Source of the DNA: Eleginops maclovinus
Taxonomy: Eukaryota; Chordata; Actinopteri; Perciformes; Eleginopidae
NCBI RefSeq assembly: GCF_036324505.1
Contig: NC_086352.1
Span: 29,158,312-29,222,311 of the forward strand
DNA: 64,000 nucleotides
Direction of reading: 5' to 3'
Shown here piece after piece: positions 11,481 through 23,748 of this stretch (its first letter is position 1; each line of letters starts with the position of its first letter). The notes under the pieces were generated by a model. That model did not search any database. It had not been told where the DNA came from and saw nothing but the letters and a program-made list of their open reading frames with translations. Made by a program: the position numbers and the translations under genes.

Positions 11481-13455
11481 CCTCTGTTAGGAACAGTAAA
11501 TGTCCACATATGAAGTGATCCACTATAATGTCTGGTTGCGTAATTTGGGGGGTGGCTGAAGTTGTTCACTTATTAGACTCTAAAGTCTAAAATTAACCTG
11601 TGTCAGTGAGTGCATGTGTGTGTTTTACAATGATGGGTTTAATTGGCCCCAAATCAAAAATGTGAGATGCACATCATTTCATTTTAAATAAAAAAAACTA
11701 GTTTAATGTGATCTAATCTCTCTGTGTGAGTGACATTGTTTTTTCCCCAACATTAGTTTTTATTACTAATGTTATTGTAACAATGCAAAAATATATAACA
11801 CAATCAATAAGAGATTACAACCATTCATGCAGCTCTGTGAGGAGGAACTGTCTCAGCACAGCTTGAGCTAAATGCTAATGGTGCTGGCACCATGACAGTG
11901 TTAGCAAGTTTGAGTTTAGCAAGAAGCGTTTAAAGAAGTAGCAGAAATGTCAGTGTGTACATTGTGCGGTAGGTTTGAAGCAAAACCAGTCAAATACGAA
12001 AACAGTCTGCAGACAGAAACTTAGCTTAGCATAGCAAAAAGACTTGAACCTTGAGAAAATTAGCTTGGCTCCATCCAAAGTTAAGAAACACACCTGCCAG
12101 CTCCTAAGCTCAGTAATGTTATATCCTTGTTTGATCTAAAAAAGATTAATATAAAATTTAAAAAATGGTGAAGATTTTACTGTTTTATTTGCTTGAATGT
12201 TTTTTTGGCCAGGCAAACATTCTGTGTACACTTTGGGGTTTTGACTAGGATAGAATTAGCATAAACATTTTTTTTACCTCAGAGCCATGCAGAGTTTTAT
12301 TTTAAGTTTTGAAATACATTTCTGCCTCCAATGCCAACACAATTGCAGACAATGTGGTACAGAATGAAATATACGCATTATTTCCTTATTTAACTCATTG
12401 TTATTGGATTAAATAGAAGTGGATTTAGTGAAAGTCAACTAAAGCAAAACCCATCTGCATGGGTAATTATCTCCAAAGGTAAAAGAAAATATTTGATTTG
12501 GTTTCACAGACCTTTTAATGTGAGACAGTGAAAATGCCTGACAATCTCCCCTTTCAAGACAATGTGATAAGGACATCATGATGATGACCGCTGATCCTAA
12601 TCTGGTCTAAAATACTATTTCAAGCTCCTTCAGGAGACAAAGGAGGAATCAGTATACAGGAGCAACGGTTACGTCACCAGAAGGAGTGAGTGTCTCTTAT
12701 CTCATCCAACACATTTTCCTGGTCGGGTTCTTACATCATGCTCTTTATTTAGAGCTGTGGAATGGCTGCACTAGTAGTAGTTCAAGTAAAAAAATACAGG
12801 ATTTAATAATTTTATGAACATAATTTGTTATATTGTTTGAAAAGAGGACTGTTGTTTAAAATTCTGCAGTCTCCTGGCAAACTTCACACAAAAAGCCCAT
12901 AAAAAGACGGCAGCTAGAAAACATTCATCACTGTATGTTCCAGAATGTTCCTGGAATGGTTGTAAAGATCTCGATTTATGGGTCAGAGAGAAATCAAAAG
13001 TGTCCAGAGTTGATGGATGTGGCGTCAGAAGCTGCATGCCGCCCACATTGGAACACATCCCCGAGGTTTTCTTTCCAGATGGTGAGTGTCGAGTGTTTAG
13101 AAGGGGAACAAATCAATGGGATGTTTAGTCGTATAGGAGATTGGCCTAAAAACTTTATAATGTCTGAAAAAAAAGGTTAAGTGAAAACCTGTATTTCCAA
13201 AATGTACAAACCTCTTTTGACAAACCTTTTTGATGTTATAAGAATTGCAACAATTAATAATTCTCATTATTGAGTCTATTTCTTGAATAGGTCCATCAGC
13301 ATTTCAAAGGACTCAACGTTAATTCTTTAAATCCCTTGATTTGTCTAACAAATACCAGAATACTTAAGCTAGTTCTATTTAAATCAAAGAAGGGAAAACT
13401 AAACTGGAAACAGTAGAAATAGTGAAAATGTAGCATTTTAGCTTGATTAATCACT
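11481..13455. other. Intergenic, nothing recognised
   Basis: AT-rich. Short open frames at 12828-13180 on both strands lack family resemblance and splice context. No transposon termini found. Confidence 0.4.
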
Positions 13456-13460
13456 TTCTG

Positions 13461-16400
13461 AGAACCAGCACCTTATCGTGGTGGAGAGGTTTGTGTGCAC
13501 CGATGAACCTGGGGGCTGTGTTGTCTGGAACCTTGTGTTCCTGGTAGGGTCTCCCATGGCAAATTGGTCTCAGGTAAGGGGCCAGACTAAGATTGGTTCA
13601 AAAAGACTTCATGAATAACACAATTGGAAGCGAGGATACCCGGCCCGGAGGAAGCCCGGGTCCCCTTCTGGAGCCAGGCCCAGAAAGAGGACTCGTCAGC
13701 GAGCGTCTGGTGGCCGGGCTTGCCACGGGGCCCGGCCGGGCACAGCCCGAAAAAGCAACGTGGGCAACACCTCCGCTTCTCCGTCCCGCGGGGCCAACAA
13801 CCTACGGGAAACAACGATGGGGTCGGGTGCGCTGCCAGAAGGGTGGCAGTGAAAGCAGAGGGTCTCGACGGACCAGACTCAGGCGACAGAATTTGGCTTT
13901 GGGGACGTGGAATGTCACCTCTCTGGGGGGGAAGGAGCCGGAGCTTGTGCGGGAGGTGGAGCGTTACCAGTTGGATCTGGTGGGGCTCACCTCTACGCGC
14001 AGCGTCGGCTCTGGAACCTTACTTCTGGATAAGGGTTGGACTCTATTCTTCTCCGGAGTTGCCCAAGGTGTGAGGCGCCGAGCGGGTGTGGGGATACTCA
14101 CAAGCCCGTTCAGAGTATTCGGCCTTCTTGGAGACCCTGAAAGAAGTCCTGTATGGGGCTCCTGAAGGGGACTCCTTAGTCTTGCTGGGAGACTTCAACG
14201 CACACGTGGGCAATGATGGAGACACTTGGAAGGGCGTGATTGGGAGGAACGGCCCCCCTGATCTGAACCGGAGTGGTGGTTTGCTACTGGACTTCTGTGC
14301 TAGTCATGGATTGGCCATAACAAACACCATGTTCAAACATAAGAATGCTCATAAGTGTACGTGGTACCAGAGCACCCTAAGCAGAAGGTCCATGATCGAT
14401 TTTGTTATCATATCATCGGACCTGAGGCCGCATGTTTTGGACACTCGGGTGAAGAGAGGGGCGGAGTTGTCAACTGATCACCATCTGGTGGTGAGTTGGG
14501 TCGAGTGGCGGGGGAAGCCTCTGGACAGACCTGGTAAGCCCAAACGTGTAGTGCGGGTGAACTGGGAACGTCTGGAGGAGTCCCATGTCCAGGAGGCCTT
14601 CAACTCACACCTCCGGCGGAGCTTTTCAGGCATCCCTGTGGAGGCTGGGGACATTGAACCAGAGTGGGCGGTGTTCAAAGCCTCTATTGCCGAAGCTGCG
14701 GCAGGGAGCTGTGGTCTCAAGGTCTTAGGTGCCTCAAGGGGCGGTAACCCTCGAACCTCGTGGTGGACACCGGTGGTCAGGGAAGCCGTCCGACTGAAGA
14801 AGGAGGCCTTCCGAGATATGTTATCCCTGGGTACTTCTGACGCAGTTGCAAGGTATCGACAGGCCTGAAGGGCAGCAGTCGCAGCCGTGGCAAAGCAGCG
14901 GGTGTGGGAGAAGTTCGGAGAAGCCATGGAGAAGGACTTTCGGTCGGCACCAAAGTTGTTCTGGAAAACGGTCCGACACCTCAGGAGGGGGAAGCAGGGT
15001 ACCATCCAAGCTGTGTACAGTAAGGATGGGGCGCTGTTGACCTCAACTGATAGTGTGTTAGGGCGGTGGAAGGAACACTTTGAGGAACTCCTGAATCCGA
15101 CAACTCCGCACTCTATGTTAGAGGCGGAGCTGGAGTATGAAGAGGGATCAATTCCAATCTCACGGGGGGAAGTCACTGAGGTAGTTAAACAGCTCCACAG
15201 TGGCAAAGCCCCGGGGGTGGATGAGATCCGCCCAGAAATGCTGAAGGCTCTGGGTGTTGAGGGACTGTCATGGTTGACACGTCTTATCAACATTGCGTGG
15301 AAGTCGGAAACAGTACCGAAGGAGTGGCAGACCGGGGTGGTGTTTCCTCTCTTTAAAAAGGGGGATCAGAGGGTGTGTGCCAATTACAGAGGCATCACAT
15401 TACTCAGCCTCCCCAGGAAAGCTTACTCTAAGGTGCTGGAAAGGAGGGTCCGGCCGATTGTCGAACCTCAGATTGAGGAGGATCAATGCGGTTTTCGTCC
15501 TGGTCGTGGAACGACGGACCAGCTTTTCACTCTCGCAAGGATCCTGGAGGGGGCCTGGGAGTACGCTCATCCGGTCTACATGTGATTTGGAGAAGACGTA
15601 GGACCGGGTTCCCAGGGAGATACTGTGGGAGGTGCTGCGGGAGTATGGGGTGAGGGGGTCTCTGCTCAGGGCCATCCAATCTCTGTACTCTCAAAGCGAG
15701 AGCTGTGTCCGGGTCCTCGGCAGCACGTCGGACCGATTTCCGGTGAGGGTTGGCCTCCGCCAGGGCTGCGCTTTGTCACCAATCCTGTTTGTGATATTCA
15801 TGGACAGGATTTCGAGGCGTAGTCGTGGGGGAGGGGGTTTGCAGTTCGGTGGGCTAAGGATTGCACCACTGCTTTTTGCAGATGATGTGGTCCTAATGGC
15901 TTCATCGGTCTGTGACCTTCAGCACTCACTGGATCGGTTCGCGGCCGAGTGTGAAGCGGCTGGGATGAGGATCAGCACCTCCAAATCTGAGGCCATGGTT
16001 CTCAGCAGGAAACCGATGGATTGTCCACTCCAGGTAGGGAATGAAGCCTTACCCCAAGTGAAGGAGTTCAAGTATCTCGGGGTCTTGTTCTCGAGTGAGG
16101 GAACAATGGAGCGTGAGATGGGCCGGTAAGCGGAGCAGCGGGAGCGGTACTGCAGTCGCTTTACCGCACCGTTGTGACGAAAAGAGAGCTGAGCCAGAAG
16201 GCAAAGCTCTCTGTCTACCGGGCCATCTTCGTTCCTACCCTCACCTATGGTCATGAAGGATGGGTCATGACCGAAAGAACGAGATCGCGGATACAAGCGG
16301 CCGAAATGGGATTTCTCCGCAGGGTGGCTGGCATCTCCCTTAGGCATAAGGTGAGAAGTTCAGTCATCCGGGAGGGACTCGGAGTAGAACCGCTGCTCCT

Positions 16401-16697
16401 TCGCGTTGAAAGGAGCCAGTTGAGGTGGTTCGGGCACCTAGTGAGGATGCCACCTGGGCGCCTCCCTAGGGAGGTGTTCCAGGCTCGTCCCGCTGGGAAG
16501 AGACCGAGGGGTAGACCTAGGACCAGATGGAGGGATTATATCTCTTCGCTGGCCTGGGAGCGCCTTGGAATCCCCCAGTCAGAGCTGGTTGATGTGGCCA
16601 GGGAAAGGAAAGTTTGGGGCTCTCTGCTGGAGCTGTTACCTCCGCGACCCTGACGGAAAAGCGGGAGAAGATGGATGGATGGATGGATGGATGGATA
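13461..16697 (+). mobile_element. RTE-like non-LTR retrotransposon (LINE), nearly full length, inactivated
   Basis: A GC-rich 3.2-kb element in AT-rich surroundings. It begins with the leader accttatcgtggtggagagg that I associate with this fish LINE family, encodes an AP-type endonuclease then a reverse transcriptase, and ends in a short (GGAT)n tail at 16674-16696. A tail of short tandem repeats rather than poly(A) fits RTE-type LINEs, as does the endonuclease/RT pairing. Naming it Rex3- or Expander-like would need a library match. A related 5'-truncated copy lies on the minus strand at 38.43-39.0 kb. Confidence 0.85.
13593..16653 (+). pseudogene. LINE endonuclease-reverse transcriptase ORF, broken in at least four places
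   Basis: The reading frame opens with a Pro/Gly-rich leader, then endonuclease motifs LALGTWNVTSLGG (about 13890) and [11 protein letters not shown] (about 14180), [12 protein letters not shown] (about 14390) and [10 protein letters not shown] (about 14470). RT follows: GKAPGVDEIRPEML (15205), NYRGITLLSLP (15380), QCGFRPGRGTTDQL (15486), GLRQGCALSPILF (15750) and LLFADDVVLMAS (15870), which is the catalytic FADD box. C-terminal: MTERTRSRIQAAE and PREVFQARPAGKRPRGRPRT. Breaks: an internal deletion with frame change at about 14105 that removes part of the endonuclease, an in-frame TGA at 14866, a small deletion with frameshift at about 15585 just before the usual DLEKAYDRVP block, and a deletion with frameshift near 16130. 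Not translatable as one protein. Confidence 0.85.
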
Positions 16698-18785
16698 ATC
16701 ACCTAAAGAATTGACCAGTTGTGTTATAAATACGTTTAAAAATAACATTACATACTTACTGTCTTCAAATTAACTAGAGTTACAGCTGGGTTGAGTAAAC
16801 GTTTCCCAAAACATCTTGATATAATTGTTGTAGTTCTTTTTACATCCCGACAGTAATCAAATGCTCTAACAAAAAATGTCGATGTGCAATGTTAATCTTC
16901 ATTATGATAATTTTACCTTTTTGGAGAGTGGCTAGTAAGGGAGGACTACTGAGATCAGTGGTCAATCTTGTCAACTTGGAAACATTTTTTGCTATAAAAA
17001 GCAATACTCTTAGCTAGCATCCAACATCTAGAAGCCTTAGCTCCAACAAGAATGATTGGTGCTAGTGCCGCTAGCTGTTTTTATTGGAAAACAGTTTGCA
17101 ACACTGGGCAGGTCTTTTTCTGTTTAATAAAGAAAAACCTTGCTGGAGTTGTCACTGTCTACAAGCCTGTTGATCTTTGTCTTTTCTTTCCCCAGAAACC
17201 TGTTTGTTGTGCTGGATGATCAGTCCGCTCAGACAAAACATGAAGTGTCCTTGGGCGCTCTGCCCTCCCTGCTCCTCTCTGCCTTATTTCACCATAGTAA
17301 CAAATTAACAGAGGAGGTGAAGCTGCTCTTTGCTTGCTTGAGTGTCACGTTGTGTTTTTGTTTTTTACGCTGCACACATATTACTCCCTGCAGACATGTC
17401 AGGGTTATCTGTGTTGGTGAAACATGGAAACACAAGGTTCAGTGACAACACAGTACTTGTCTCAGATGCACATGCTGAGCGTCTGTGATAACTCGAAAGA
17501 TACGTCATGTGTTTTTCTCCTTCAAGCATGAAGGCACATTCAAACATTCCTTCCAACAGATTCCATTAGAATAAAAAAACAACTGAAAATATATTTTTGT
17601 TACAGTCCCTAGAATGACACACAGGAAAGTTTCCGGCTACTACAAATAGCACTGTAACTTACTTTAAAAATTCAGGCTGTTTACCTGACCCAACCCTTAT
17701 CTCAGACCCCTAAAAACCTCGGTGTCCTCAGCTGAACACTGACTTCCCTTGTAACTGTTTTTTTTAATAAACTCAAAGTTCTCTAAACTGAATTTTCCAG
17801 CATTCTATAAAAAGCTGATTAATTGTTTAACACAGGTCAAATGTGACTTGTTTTTTAAAAGTATTTCATTGATTGTGTAGATTCTGAGGTAATTAAGGAT
17901 ACTTCTTTTCCACAGAGTCTCCAAGACAGATTGAGGGCAGGGCGTAATTCATTGAGATGGGAAAACGATGATTAACTGACGCAGCTCATTATTAATCACC
18001 TTCTAAGTTAGTCATATGTCTGATGAACTCATAGTGAAATCTGAAAATAACTGAAGCAACACAAGGGATGAGCTTCAGGTTAAAAAATATGACACAAAAA
18101 TGACGGAAAACATGAAATGTGCTTTGTATAATATCAAAGATACAGCTCCCAAACTACAACACTGCGTGGACATGTTATCATTTGAAGACTGTGAAATATG
18201 CAAATAATTATCCTTCTCAGGATTTCAAAAATACACAGAGGTCCAATTTGGTATGAGATCATGCCTGAACATGCACAGAGAAAACAAACCGCTAAAGCAT
18301 TCCCTGTAGACGGTGGTGGTTTCTGCCACTGTGTGCTTCTACACCACTACAATTATGGCAAAAAATATTATTTAATTAATTCATGTGAATATTGTACACC
18401 ACGTTTGATAAATGTAGTTATTAAAAAATCATCAACAAATACATCTGATGTATTTTATTACAAATGAAGCTACCCAGCAGTAGGACAAGTGATTAATGAA
18501 CCAACCTTCAGTAGGAGTAGCATTGAAGAGCTATATCCATTTATCAATCATTAATAATTATCAATATATATATCTGAAATAGGCCATAACAAATTGCGAT
18601 ATGAATACTTTGCTGCTTTCCTTTAAAGAAGAAATGTGCTTGAAATGATATAAACAGCATTAAAATAATCTAAACGGCAGTCATTATGAGGAAACGGAAA
18701 CGAAATGATCAAACTTTAGCATTTCTGTGGCTGAGAGTTAGTTCATCAAATTAGACAAAAGGCAAGATTGTCTACTTTTGGTTGT
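16698..18785. other. Intergenic, nothing recognised
   Basis: AT-rich. The open frame at 17140-17445 (plus) has a hydrophobic start but no family resemblance or plausible splice partners. No RNA or transposon end seen. Confidence 0.4.
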
Positions 18786-19149
18786 TTGAAGGGGCCCCAT
18801 TATGCTAATGTTCAGGTTCATATTTGTATTTTGTGCTTCTACTGTGACATGTCTCCATGCTTTAATGTTCAAAAAGCTCTTTATTTTTCTCATACTGCCT
18901 GTGCTGCAGCACCTCTTTTCCCCCTCTGTCTGAAACCAGAGCCCAGTCTGCTGTGATTGGTTAGCTGGCCGGCTGTGTTGTGATTGATCATCAGCTTAGA
19001 AAGGCCCCACCCCTTAGCCTATCACAGACAATGTTTTGAAGCGCTGGCTAATAGAAGCGCAAGTGTTACATAGCAATGTTACGGAAGTAACAATGGAGTC
19101 CCATGGAGGCGTTTTAGACGGCATAAAAAGCATAATATGGCCCCTTTAA
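18786..19149. repeat. MITE family B, copy with both ends
   Basis: Starts gaaggggccccattatgct and ends agcataatatggccccttta, giving inverted ends of about 18 bases. The interior is colinear with the other family B copies. At about 360 bp with no coding capacity it fits a miniature inverted-repeat element. TTAA-type flanks are hinted at but not clear on the left side. Confidence 0.8.
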
Positions 19150-20284
19150 CATAACAAGGTATTATATTGTATAATGTTTGTCAGTGTTGCCAATGTTTTC
19201 AAACTAGCCGCTGTCAGATACATTCTTAATACAACATTTAAATCTGAATTCTTGAAGTATAAAGAAGCAGAAAATGGAAATGAATTGAAGTAAAGAACAT
19301 GTATGAAGGAGGACGTAGGAGAAACCATCCATACATGCAGAAGTCTGACAAAGGGCATATGAGGTTTCTGCTGCCTGTGCATAGAGATCCGTTAACACCA
19401 CCTCAACTGTTCCCTGAAAAACAAAATGTAAATTAAGGACAGACATGCTCGACTCGCCTTATTCGACCTGAAACTTGCAGCCAGCTGTGCCATAGGTCGA
19501 AGCTGCAAAATGCCGCTCACGTGGCCGAGGCAGACACACACAGTATATAAAACATGAGGTTTCATTCACAGCCCTGGCAAAGGTCCAGGTCGTCCTCAGG
19601 AAACCTCACATCCTGCTGTTAACATAAGCCCATTTATCGTGCGCTCTCGGCCGAGCTGACAATGTAGGGATTTGCAGACGCAGATAAAATGGAACAAACA
19701 GACTTGATCCAGAGCTCCATTCAACACAGACAACGGGTTTTTAAGGCCCTGCAGTGACAGCGGCTATAACTTTGTCAAGATTTTACATTCTGGCCTTTTG
19801 TTTTGATTGAGGTGTGAACTTAATTATCATGTGTAATACTAGAGAAATGTTAAACTAATCTACGAATGTCCTTAGAGTTTTAGAGGTTGCTGTTTATGCT
19901 ATACCTTTATCAGCTGGTAAAACCAGACCCAAATGTTGCTGTTTTTATATCTTGAGTGATAACAACATGTTGTTAAAGAGGCACTTTGCTGACTTTCCAC
20001 ACAAGGTCAATAGAGGATAGAAACTACAGTAAAACGGCAAAAAGCAGCCTGTGCCATTATTTGCTTAAGTTACCAAATGTTTACTTACTGTCTGTATTTA
20101 GGAAAGGCGTCTATAAAGGAAAGGCTTGTTTAATTCCTTTCCCACACAACTTTAATCAGCAAAAGATGGGAAATACTAAGAAATTGTTTATTTGAAACAG
20201 TACTTGTATAAATATCGAACAATGTCTACCTAAGTCAAGACAAGACTTGTATTACAGCACCCAAGGCTTACGGCACCAAACAAA
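19150..20284. other. Intergenic, nothing recognised
   Basis: Contains a GC-richer stretch at 19450-19760 with one CACGTG (19520). A splice-acceptor-like site near 19415 on the minus strand has no convincing donor. No gene called. Confidence 0.4.
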
Positions 20285-20672
20285 CCATGTCTCCATGCTT
20301 TAATGTTCAAAAAGGTGTTTATTTTTCTCATACTGTCTGTGCTACAGCACCTCTTTTCGCCCTCTGTCTGAAACCAGGGCCCAGTCTGCTCTGATTGGTT
20401 AGCTAGCCAGCTCTGTTGTGATAGGGAAACCGCTTAAAGATGTCCTGCCCCTTAGCCTATCACGTAGTAGTTGGAGCACTAACCAATAGGAGCGCAACTG
20501 ATACATAGTGATGTCATTATGTTACTGATTTAGACAAAGGGTTTCAAGCAGGGGGAGAGAAACTCCCTCTGGAAGGAATTTGGGGATTTTAGTTTATGCA
20601 AACCATTTACATGCACTATAAGCTGAACACTACAGGAAAGGGAACAGCCCAAAATCATAATAGGGCCTTAAT
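20285..20672. repeat. MITE family B, copy with intact right end
   Basis: Colinear with the 18.8-kb copy from atgtctccatgctttaatgt onward. The right end reads cataatagggccttaa, an inverted form of the family's TTAAGGCCCTATTATG terminus. The left terminus is missing. Confidence 0.78.
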
Positions 20673-23600
20673 AAGCCTATTTGGAAAACCAAATAGAAAC
20701 TAAAAAAATGTTTATTATTTTGTAGACCTCAAGGTAACAAAAGACTAACAACGCTGTGAACGAACAGTAGAACAAGTGCATTTGTGTTCGATTAACTAAG
20801 TTAGCAAACAGTGAGCAATGGACTTCATATGACTAAATCGTAACTTAGATCATTTCTTTTGAACAATGCTTTTAATTATTTGCAACACTGGACTAACCAA
20901 CAAACCAAAAAAACTAAGTGGGAAAACAAATGAATTTTATTTGGTGCTCATGGTTTCAGTAAAATGAATTGTACGATTGAATTTCAGAGAATCCAAGTGA
21001 TCTTAAGATTTGTTAAGACCTGCGTTTATTTGTCAAAAACGAGTAGTCACACCTCAAGAGAGTAAAAGGGGCCTCTTGGTTTAAATCAAGTTTTACTGTA
21101 AGTGCATTTACTCAAGTGGTGTACTTAAGTACAATATTATATTTTACAGTAAGAGTCAAACAAAAGTGGCTATACCAATGCATTATGGGAAATGTAATCC
21201 AAGTATCTATTGGGTGGTACATATCAAGGACTTTAAGGAAGACTATACCTCAGAATAAAAAATAACCTAAAAAAAGCTGTCCTCCAACTTTAAGAAACAG
21301 CTTCATATATGTTACCTAAATTAATCATTACTTTGAAATGTTGTAAAATGTACTGATGTTTATCAGTTTGTGTTATCAAGAGCCGTACTGCACAATGTTC
21401 ACTTCATAGCCAACACCCATCGACCATGTATATGATTAACCGACAAGGTTTATCATTAATCTCTATGTTTGACAGTTAGTTACGTTGATTAAAATGGCTG
21501 GGTGTAGTGTGAAAAGAGGTCCCAAGCAGTGATGAAATCACAGAGAATTACACAGTTATGTGGTGGAAGCTGTGTCTGTCAGTTTGTGTTGATGTTTTAC
21601 AGCCACCTAGTGGACAAAAAACAATAAGTGCTGCTTAAGAGATAAATCTGGTGATGTGTTTTTTTGTATAACTCTTTAAAAAAATCCCATATAAACAGCC
21701 AAACCAACAGTGGTAGAATGTATTACCAAGAATTGTGTGTTCCAAAACCTGACATATCTTCTTCAACAATGACATCTTTATTTCTATGAACGATCACTTT
21801 AGTATATATTTGAACTTGATCCCCATATACTGTACACCATGTTGTTGCTATAAATACTCACAGGAAGAACACATGCGGATAAGTCTGCCATATATTATGG
21901 GAGAAGTACTCAGATCTTGTACTTGAGTAAAAGTAGAAGTACCAGAGTGTATGAATACTCTGTTACAAGTAAAAGTCCTGCATTCAAAATGTTACTCAAG
22001 AAAAGTACAAAAGTATTAGCATCAAATCATTACTCATACTGCAGATTGGACCATTTGAGAATAATATATATGATATGTTTTGAGTATAATATAAATATAA
22101 TAGTGTTGTTGAGCCCACGCATCCTAACTAGTTTACCCAGTTTTGCAATCCCTTGATTACATCGAGTAGCAGAAGCAGTTTTTACCTCACCTTAAATGTT
22201 TTCCCACTCCATCTGCCTTCCTGTTCATCGGAGCTGACTATTGGCTACTGCAGGTTGTGATAACATCGCCACCAAGTGGAATATTTTAGAATTACGACCT
22301 TACCGTCAAATACTGTATAGATGAGTGTAAACATAAGAAAAAACAAAAGTACAAATGATTTCCCTTTTAAATGCTGCCACATTTGTGAGAAACTGGGTTG
22401 CACCCATGGACATTTTTTCTTTTTGCTGTTGCTATTGAAACTACTTGTTTTGAGCTTCTGGTAACCCCACCTGTCAGCAGTGCCATAGTGACCAACACAA
22501 CCATGTTGGCTGACTTGTGACAAATGGTTGAAGAGTGGGATGCCATCCCAAAGCAGTGTGTGACCAGGCTGGTGACCATCATGAGGAGGAGATCAGGCTG
22601 TTGTGACTGCTATGGTTCTTCCAAAAAAAAATAATTGTTAAATAAAAAAATAGTCAATATTTCTTGTCTTCAATCATCCAATCCACCAAACAACACAGAA
22701 CAAGAGTCAACAGCAATTGAAAGCTGTTTGGCGTTGGCAGAGAAGATTAGGCACATTTTTCACGGGCCACATACTCAGCTCTGCTGCTCCTCCCACACAG
22801 GCATGTTCCTCACAAATGTGCCAGCATTTAAAGGGGAAATAAACAGGCTTTCCAATGTTATAGGGTTTATTATCAAGAAGCTTTGTTACAACAAAGAAAT
22901 AATTGACCAAACAGAGATGTCCTTACTTTGTGTGCTGTGTTTATAAACTGGTGATGCAGGTTAACATTAAGCAAGGAGATTTCAGTTTATTTTTTCACTA
23001 TGAGTGCAGTTGCCAAACAATGAGTTGAAATGTAAAGAAAGAACTTTCATTTACATTTAAAGAAGCCAGTCTCTCTTTCACATTGTAGTAGGTAATATAG
23101 AAACCAAAGGCATAGATGTTCATGTTTTTACTGTACTATCTTCATAAACACATGAAAAACTCTGAATGAGTGAGTGTGTAGTTTGTAAAACTCTGAAGCT
23201 ACACATATTTGGTTATTTTCTGGTTTACAGATAATGATAGACAACCACTTAAATTAATCACTCAACATATATTCACAGTGTCCAAACCTATGCTCAGGTC
23301 ACTCCGTGTATGTAAAAGCCGAACCACAAACACAGAATTGAGATCCACAAATACAAACTGGATTAACAAATGCCTGATCAAAGTATTATTTGTTAGAAAG
23401 ATATGCACAAATGCTTTTTCATTATTTGTATTTAATTGCCATCATAGTATTCACAGTTTTTCTTTTAAGTTTCTTTTAACAAAAACATTTTTGTGAGTTT
23501 ACAAATCTTTTTGTTGCATTTGTTGAAGGTGGTATACTCACTTCAACGTCCTAAATGAAATGTATATCATCTTTGTGGATTCATTGTTTGTTTCCTCATA

Positions 23601-23695
23601 ACCTAAATGAAGCAAGTTGGTCTGCAGTTATTCATGTTTAGTGAAAAAAAACAAAAACGTTATAGTGTATACAGTATGTTCCTAGTGTTCATCTC
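20673..23695. other. Intergenic, nothing recognised
   Basis: AT-rich 3-kb stretch downstream of the Ig-domain gene (minus strand). It may include that gene's 3' untranslated region; a minus-strand AATAAA occurs near 22986. Short open frames (for example 22245-22582, minus) look incidental. Confidence 0.4.
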
Positions 23696-23748
23696 CTACA
23701 TGCAAACAGACAATAAAGTGTAAAGAATTATGAGTGTCCAGGTGGGAC
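23696..23748 (-). CDS. Ig-domain gene exon 4, hydrophobic tail and stop
   Basis: Acceptor TGTCATTTCAG, then GPTWTLIILYTLLSVCM and TAG (23696-23698). The strong polypyrimidine tract, correct phase and 15-residue hydrophobic run support it as the terminal exon. No donor is evident before the stop. Confidence 0.65.

Noticed and set aside
14478..15293. 271-residue minus-strand frame
   Set aside because: Antisense shadow of the LINE endonuclease-RT ORF, which has real motifs on the plus strand.
17140..17445. 101-residue plus-strand frame with a hydrophobic start
   Set aside because: Looks like a signal peptide at first sight, but no family resemblance, no splice partner and AT-rich intergenic composition.
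19204..19446. Possible minus-strand exon after a TTTTTCAG site
   Set aside because: No compatible donor and the two overlapping frames show no recognisable motif.
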